64,000 nt of DNA from Sabethes cyaneus (taxonomy: Eukaryota > Arthropoda > Insecta > Diptera > Culicidae), in NCBI RefSeq assembly GCF_943734655.1, contig NC_071353.1, positions 79,994,909-80,058,908 on the forward strand. Direction: 5' to 3'. The position numbers and the translations under genes were made by a program. Below the pieces are notes generated by a model. That model was given only the letters and a program-made list of their open reading frames with translations. It made no database searches and had not been told where the DNA came from. Position 1 is the stretch's first letter; each line of letters starts with the position of its first letter. Positions 57,674 to 64,000 of the stretch are shown here, piece by piece.

Positions 57674-60600
57674 CAAAGTGAACAACTGTATAAAGTAATT
57701 ATAAAAGATAGTAATTAAAAATAACCAATGTACATATGTATATATGAAAAAAAAATAATATTTTTAATTTTCATTCTAACCATATTTTGTATACATTTTT
57801 ATTGTAAATTTGCACTAACCATTTTTTTACGTGATACGGAACTTGTAATTTGCCTTTAGGGTTAAGACGATTTTTTTTTCCATTTTACTTATTAGAATTA
57901 CGAAAAGACTCGTATAGTACAAGATACAGGTCTACATACATAATTTTGCATAAAAACAATGGGTTCTCTCTAGAGGACATTTAGAAGAATGGAGATAGGG
58001 TAGTCCTTTTCATTTTTATGAGAAGAGAAAAAAGAAAAAAAAAAAATCTAATTACGCTCGCATTTACCGAAAATTTAACAAGCAATATTTTATAATATTC
58101 AATTTTTAATTTTAAGCAAAATGAAGTAATGAAGGGTAAGATGAGTATCAGTTTTTTTAGATGGTTCAGAAGTGTTATCAGCAGGGTGCTGTTTGCCATT
58201 TTTTTTTTAAGTTTACAGGAAAATAACAGGAGGACAAGGAGAAATATCACAAGGAAGACACTGAACAATTTTTTTTTGTCGGTTATTTTTTTTTCTCATT
58301 ACAGCCAAGATAAAGAGTAGATAAGAGTCTGGAAAAGACCTCTTTAAATAAGGGTATTATAAAGAAAACAGTAAGTATTCATGGGATTTGAAAGGAATAA
58401 ACAAGAAAAAGATATAAGAAAGAACGGCGCCTGGAATTGAGAATTATGGGCTATTTTAAAGAATATTAGTAAAAAGAAATAACACGACGACGAACACTAT
58501 GAAATAAAGGGACAATGGACAGAGTATTTAAAAGAAAAGAAAAAGCGGGTTTTTAACTAAAATATGAAAAAAGGGCGAAAAAGGCACTACATAGGAAGCT
58601 AGAACACTATGTGGGTACAAAAAAAAAGTAAAGTTATCCGGCACAAGGAAATATGAAGTAATGAAACTACACGGATTTGGTACATAGATAACATGAGACA
58701 CTATGTGCTGGTAAAGGGGCAATAAAGATACCTTTTTGTTATTGTTGGAGAAAGGAACATTATAAAGGACGACATTAGACTGTGGGGAAAAGGATGTTAG
58801 GACTAAAAATCGAAACGATGGTAGAATCTCCTGAAGAGGACGTTTGAGCAAAACGGCCGGTAAGACTGTTGAAAAATAAACAAGGTAAGCCCAAAAAACT
58901 AGAGTGAGTGAGTGAGTGTGAATGCGTTAAGCAAATGGACAAGGGCAAGGGCACCCGGAATAAATGAAAGCATGACTGACAGTTCTACCAAGGCCTATTG
59001 CCGGAGTTTTCAGGCTAGGTGGACGCACCTACAGAGGGAGAGGGGAGGAGATGCAGATACTGCATAACTAAAGTGGGGGTAGTTGGAAAAAAATAAAAAG
59101 ACTTACACGATCGAAAAGATTTGGGAGGAACAGATAAAAATAATATGGATTGGAAATCCCGCATACACGTTAGAGTATGAGAGAAAAGCTTAAAGCACGA
59201 TGTTAGTAGAGACAAAAATGTTTTCATTGACGTACTTGACGAGTCTATACATCAAGGCATTATTAAATGAACAAACGACCACCCGGAAGGAAAGTCGTTG
59301 AAATGGGAGAAAAAGCTCTTTTATATCGCGAACTATTGGAAGTCGCTAAAATGGGGCGAAGGGTAAAAGCTTCGCGATAAATTAAATAACGAAGGTAATA
59401 GAAAATAATGATTTCTGAACAAAACGACAGAGTTAAAAAAAAAGGTACCGGCTAGGAGAGTAACTTAAAAGAAAACAAATATGAAATATACTTATTTTTG
59501 ATAGGGAGGTAACAAAGAGTTAGTCTCTCTCTTTGCACCTTGGCGCGAGAAACAGAAAGGGTATAATAATAGAAAAAAAAAAAAAATTTTTTTTTCACCA
59601 AGCTAAATAAACAAAATCAATTACGAAGAAGAAAATAAATCAAATAAACAATTAAATCAAATAGACTTCTTGAAGTAGCTATAAGTAGCAGCAGAAACCG
59701 AAAAAGAGAACTGGGTCTTGAAGTGATTATGAAAAAGTCTTTAAAACTAGGAGCAGACAAATAAAAATACTAAAAATGAAAATTACGAAAATGAACGAAT
59801 ATTACCAACAAAGAAGAAGACGACTTAGATAACATGATCCATCGCGAGTTTATATGAGGCAGTCCGCGGCAGCCACTTGTTAATAAAAGCGAAGTTGCTA
59901 TAAAAAAATTTAAAATATTCCTTTTTTTCGTGAGTTGCGCGCCGACTGAGGATTTAGGAAGTGATTATAAAAATGTATGAATATTTTCCCCGACGGAGCC
60001 AGGAACCCGGAGGTAATGAACGCACGCCGCGCAAGGCGGTAGCCATCAAAGCCCATAGCAAGGCGGGCTTTTTATCCGAAGGAAGCTGTAGTAAGTGGTC
60101 GAAGGGCAAAACAACGAGTCAGGGAACGATTCGCAGGCGGAGAAGACAAAGACGAGGAATCAAACACACTAGATGAGATACCCATGGAATCAGCAGTAGA
60201 CGTAGAGGCGACGGAAGTCAAGCGGTTCAATTCGACCTCAGCAAATAAGTCGAACACCGCGAGGAAAGGTCCAAATAAACAATACCCATGCACGAAGAGC
60301 GCGCACGGCTAGCGCGAGCAGCAGATAACCAAACAGCAAATAAACCAACAATCCATCATCACCACGCGGGCGCGTGGACGGCAGAAATTAAAATCATTTT
60401 TCGAGAATCCGTGACAGCCACAGTCTAAAGGCGAGTCAACGGCAAAAATCCAAACACAGAACGTAAAGTTAAAACCGCGACACTCCAAAGCACCGGGTAA
60501 GGTTCGCGTGGAAAAATACAAGCAGAGCATTTTTCATGCTATAACATTTGCATGACGGGAAGCATAAACCCGCTCATGCCATCTTTCATACATACGAATG

Positions 60601-61098
60601 TGCGGAGAGGCGACATCCTGAGCTGACGACGACGTACGGTACACAAACCCGTCCAAATAAACAGTTGATAGAACCGAAATACCGTTAAACATTATTGGAG
60701 TAGGTTCTGGACACCAGCGACCAAGTTATTTTCGCTGATGCAACAAGAAAACGTATACCATATGACTGCACAGTGGAGCAGTAGGTCAGGGTTGCACAGC
60801 CAAGGCAACCTGACTCCCTGATGAGGACCCGAAGCAATTGACGAAGTACGACGAGGGGACCTAAGAGGCGAGGAAGCACGACGATCACAGCGAGGCAGAA
60901 TTGTTTCGACTCCGCGATTTGCCCCGACACCACTATACTACGGTACGAGCCCTTAATCACGGGAGAGAAACGTAACCAGCAACGATTTGACGAAGCGAAA
61001 GACGAGACGAGGGAGACACCAGAAGCCATTCAATATGGTTTCGAAGCAGTGGCAAATATAACGATTATTCAGTTTTTCTATGACATTATTATGTTCTA

Positions 61099-61131
<33 letters not shown>

Positions 61132-61486
61132 TATTTTTTTTAGCAGTGGCAAATATTATAATACGCAAACGATTATTTAGTTTTTCTATGATATTATTAT
61201 ATTCAATTTTTTTTCTCTAATAACATTATAACATAATAACATTACGAGATAGGAACCCGGTACCATTAATAGATCAAATTGAGGAATGGGGCTAAATTGG
61301 CCATAAGAGGCTTTAGCACTTATCAAAAGACAAGTCGAATATATATACATAATTGAAAACCATAACATACTGTTTCCACCTGACGTAGAGTTCCTCCACC
61401 ATGCAGAATTTAATCTTATCTGAATATGCCCAATTTTACTTACCGAATTGCTGCGCCTCTCCTGCAGAGACGCACAGCAAGCTTCT
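57674..61486 (+). other. 3.8 kb non-coding 3' region of the LTR element
   Basis: No frame longer than about 120 codons and none with a recognised envelope or other domain. 58320-59830 is strikingly purine-rich on the coding strand. A 28-base A run (61103-61130) is flanked by a duplicated segment (CAGTGGCAAATAT...TTTTTCTATGA; about 61048-61100 and 61143-61205). The region may be a decayed envelope or accessory zone, or simply a long untranslated region. Confidence 0.7.
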
Positions 61487-61499
61487 GAGGGTGGGGAAG
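61487..61499 (+). promoter_or_regulatory. Polypurine tract
   Basis: GAGGGTGGGGAAG directly before the 3' LTR. This is the expected primer for plus-strand cDNA synthesis; it has one T. Confidence 0.75.
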
Positions 61500-62071
61500 T
61501 GAAGCGACCCTCATTTCCCGCTGTAACGCTATATTTACGCATTTTCATCTAGCCGAGCCCGGATGAATCAACCCCGGTCGGCTAAGAACATAAATTCCGC
61601 ATTCTATTCGATTGCCCGCGCCGGTCAGTGACTCGATCGAGCGACGGCGCCGGTAGGGCAAAGTACTCCAATGAAAAACAGCCCGTTTTGCACCATTCTA
61701 GGTTAATGAACGCGCAAGTTTCTTAACCTGCCGTAACGAACGTTTTGCCGACTAAGGCAAACAACGAAGCGCGGGACGGTTTGTTGACAAAAAACAAAGT
61801 TCCCGCGCGAGGGGCTAAAATGTATGCGCGAGAGAGAAGCTCAACGGACAGCGTGAGGTCTGCCGCTAGGCAGAATAGGACGGAACTACCTCGAGGAGGA
61901 GGAGTTTCCTTAGGGAAAATAGTCTTTAGCGAGTAAGTATTAACTTTGTGATTTTTGAATAAATGAATTCGGATTTGGCACGCTGACCCGTCTGGTCGGT
62001 AGTGCGATAAAAAAAAACGGTGTTTTAGAAAAACGGAAAGAAAAAGTAGTCCGGGAAAAGCCGGCGATACA
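61500..62071 (+). repeat. 3' LTR
   Basis: 572 bp, nearly identical to the 5' LTR. Differences seen: two substitutions near 62055-62062 and a shorter T/A run near 62009. Confidence 0.92.
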
Positions 62072-63353
62072 GGGGTAAGTGGGAACGGAGCTTATTACTC
62101 CCTTCAACCTCATTTTCTCCAACCGAACCTTTCTAAAAATGAAAGATACAACTTAAACGCATGTATCAAAATTATAGATTATTTATAACAGGCATTCCAA
62201 ACATCAAAATTGGACTTTAAATTTGAGCGTTATTTTCAATTTGCGTTGTAAGTTTGACGCAGCTTTCTATAAATGATATTTTGGCCACAGGATTTACGTA
62301 AAAGTATATGTTTTTCTGACAGTAGGTAAACATAATGAGTGTATTAACAAATACACCCGAAAACTAGTTGTTTAATTTGACAAACGGCATTAAAAAATGG
62401 GTCGAAATAAGGTCGGCACTTCAAAGCACCCGGAGCAAGTGGGACCTATTAAAAATAAAGTGTTTCGGCACAAAACTTCCTGTCTTAATACATTTTTTAG
62501 ATGAACTGTCGAACATTTTCAGTTCAATTACATAATATTTATACCAGTAAAGCTTTAAAATAAAACCGAAAAGGACTAAACCGAGGGGCCCCAAAAAAGA
62601 AGCCCATATGCACAGCTTGTGAGGGATCAAACAGTTTGGTCACATTTTGGTTTCACCTAAACGATGTTAATTGAATTTGGAAAGTCAAATTTGATATAAT
62701 TAAGCAGATCTACAACTGGAATTGAAACAATAAAGTGTTGTGGTTATTATAACGTAACTATCTCTTATGAGTAGCTCTACCGAATTGGGCATGGTAGAAC
62801 AAACAGATCATAATCGTATTTTCGAGCTATTAAACAATGGTTAATCATAAATTACGTCTCGCAAGAATTGGATACAACGACTTATTCAACTACATTTCAT
62901 TACAATAATGATTTATAGCGTAATTGCTCACGATTTGTGCTTTATATAAATTATAGTCTCCCGTTGTGGCGTTGTGATCTGATTTCGTTACGCTATTTTT
63001 GAATGAACCCTTCGTACAAATATTGTTTTTGATTGCTTCTTGCAATGCTTTAACATTGCTGTATATTAACTTACACAATTTACTATTATCTTATGCTTTT
63101 AAATCAAATTTGAATATAGGTCCTACTTGCCCCGGTAAATGGGGCAAGTGGGACCTATCGCCATAATTTTGAAAATTCTTCTCCAGATTCATTTCATGTA
63201 AATTGATAGGCCTTTTTCGTAATTAATCCTTCAAAGTGATACCACTGAAGAGTTTCTGTGCTGAAAGAATTTTGAAATAATCATAGGTATAAAAAACACA
63301 GTGGAATAAACCCAAACTATGCATTTTTTAGGTCCCACTTGCCCCGGTGTACC
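62072..63353. mobile_element. Body and right end of the TIR element split by the LTR element
   Basis: Contains several copies of GGGGCAAGTGGGACCT and its inverse (about 62435-62450, 63125-63160, 63325-63348), including the hairpin ACTTGCCCC/GGGGCAAGT (63127-63151). The right end mirrors 46152. No transposase. The open frames at 62421-62630 and 62890-63078 are not gene-like. Confidence 0.6.
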
Positions 63354-64000
63354 TTATATTCAAGCCGTTTATTACCCATGTGAAAGTACAAGAAAAATAC
63401 TACAAAATGCAAAACAAATTAGCTTGACCCTGGGTAATTAGCTTGACCTCTACCAAAACACTCGCATTAAAAATTGTTACTCGGTTGAATTTAATATGGC
63501 GTAGTGTAAAAACCGTGTCATCCCGATCAAGTAAGTGTGCAAAATAAATAATAAAAATGTGTAATCCAAGCAGCATGGATTATTTGTAGAGATTCAGAAA
63601 AAGATTTTCAAAATTCGTTTTCGGATGAAATTTAATTACTGCAGTTCGAGGAGTACAAATTTCGAAGTGTATTTGAAGATACTTCATCCTCACTATCGCT
63701 GTTACTGTGCATATCAGACCTCGTCAAGTTACTATATTCTAGAAAAGTGTGTAATTTAACTGTTAGAAAATCTTTGCCGAACATGTCAAATGCGTATAAA
63801 TACTGTAGAAAGAACTGTTGTCAAAAAATTGATTTTCGTAAAGTCTCCACAAAAATTGTTCTTTATCTCTAAAACTATAATAGCTAAAAGGTTACTTTCT
63901 TTGGCAAAGTTCTTTATAATAATCTTTTCAAAAATTTTGTAGAACTTTGTTTTGATGTATCTCTTACTGTTCAAAAAATAAATTTTTCATCTTACTTTTA
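63354..64000 (-). repeat. Repeat flank, right inverted copy, cut by window edge
   Basis: 63730-64000 is the reverse complement of 45791-46075. 63354-63730 is AT-rich with nothing recognised. Confidence 0.7.

Larger units (their letters stand above)
46182..62071 (+). mobile_element. Young Ty3/gypsy LTR retrotransposon, 15.9 kb
   Basis: Two LTRs (574 and 572 bp) differ by two substitutions and a short indel near a homopolymer. The internal order is leader, gag, protease, RT, RNase H, integrase. A nearly 2.5 kb HF2 copy is inserted in gag, leaving about 13.4 kb for the element itself, which is long for the group. The likely target duplication is 4 bp (AGGG at 46178-46181; AGGG at 62071-62074 if the last LTR base is shared). 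The domain order and motifs place it in Ty3/gypsy. The branch (412/mdg1-like is possible) is not resolved. Confidence 0.92.

Overview
The window looks like intergenic or heterochromatic DNA from a culicine mosquito, most likely an Aedes-type genome. This is inferred from the dense nesting of mosquito-style dispersed repeats, AT-rich background, R1-clade and Ty3/gypsy retroelements, hAT and TA-inserting MITEs, and the absence of any intact host gene. I could not run a database search, so the species call rests on repeat style alone. Almost every long open frame belongs to a transposable element or is an artefact of a microsatellite.

Layout. 1-590: edge copy of a dispersed repeat. 839-1729, 6923-13690 and 20573-29710: three copies of a non-TIR repeat, here called HF1 (hairpin family 1). 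It has a CCCGATTTAATCCACCTAG end, a CA microsatellite and a terminal hairpin built on CCTTTGTTATAC. 1730-6520: broken Ty3/gypsy element on the minus strand. HF1 copy B (6923-13690) holds a 4.5 kb hAT-like element with an exact 8-bp target duplication and a 5'-truncated LINE with an 11-bp duplication. 13691-15870: an LTR fragment, a TIR-element end and a LINE 3' pseudogene. 16561-18045: a TTAA-bounded element holding a 1.04 kb TIR element that carries the 3' end of a histone H3 gene. 18050-20572: gypsy pol remnants. HF1 copy C (20573-29710) holds a small hAT MITE and, inside its CA microsatellite, a complete 5.9 kb R1-clade LINE with two open ORFs.

29823-32196 and 49295-51778 are two inverted copies of a second hairpin family (HF2). 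32197-45607 is a stack of TIR elements, MITEs, a tRNA-derived SINE and tandem repeats, including a second copy of the histone-H3-bearing element (38311-39354). 46182-62071 is a young 15.9 kb Ty3/gypsy LTR retrotransposon with nearly identical LTRs. It has gag, pro and pol, a textbook -1 frameshift signal between gag and pro, an HF2 copy inserted in gag, and 3.8 kb of non-coding sequence after pol. It lies inside a small TIR element, which is flanked by inverted copies of another repeat (45791-46075 and 63730-64000).

How the pieces work together. The two HF1 copies serve as empty-site controls for each other, so three insertions can be defined to the base. The LINE appears site-specific for (AC)n. 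The SINE at 35369-35858 shares its 3' tail with the LINE fragment at 12284-12616, which suggests LINE-driven mobilisation. The strongest candidates for something undescribed are the histone H3 3' end with its mRNA stem-loop inside a DNA transposon, the non-TIR hairpin families, and the UAGUG stop/start junction of the LINE.
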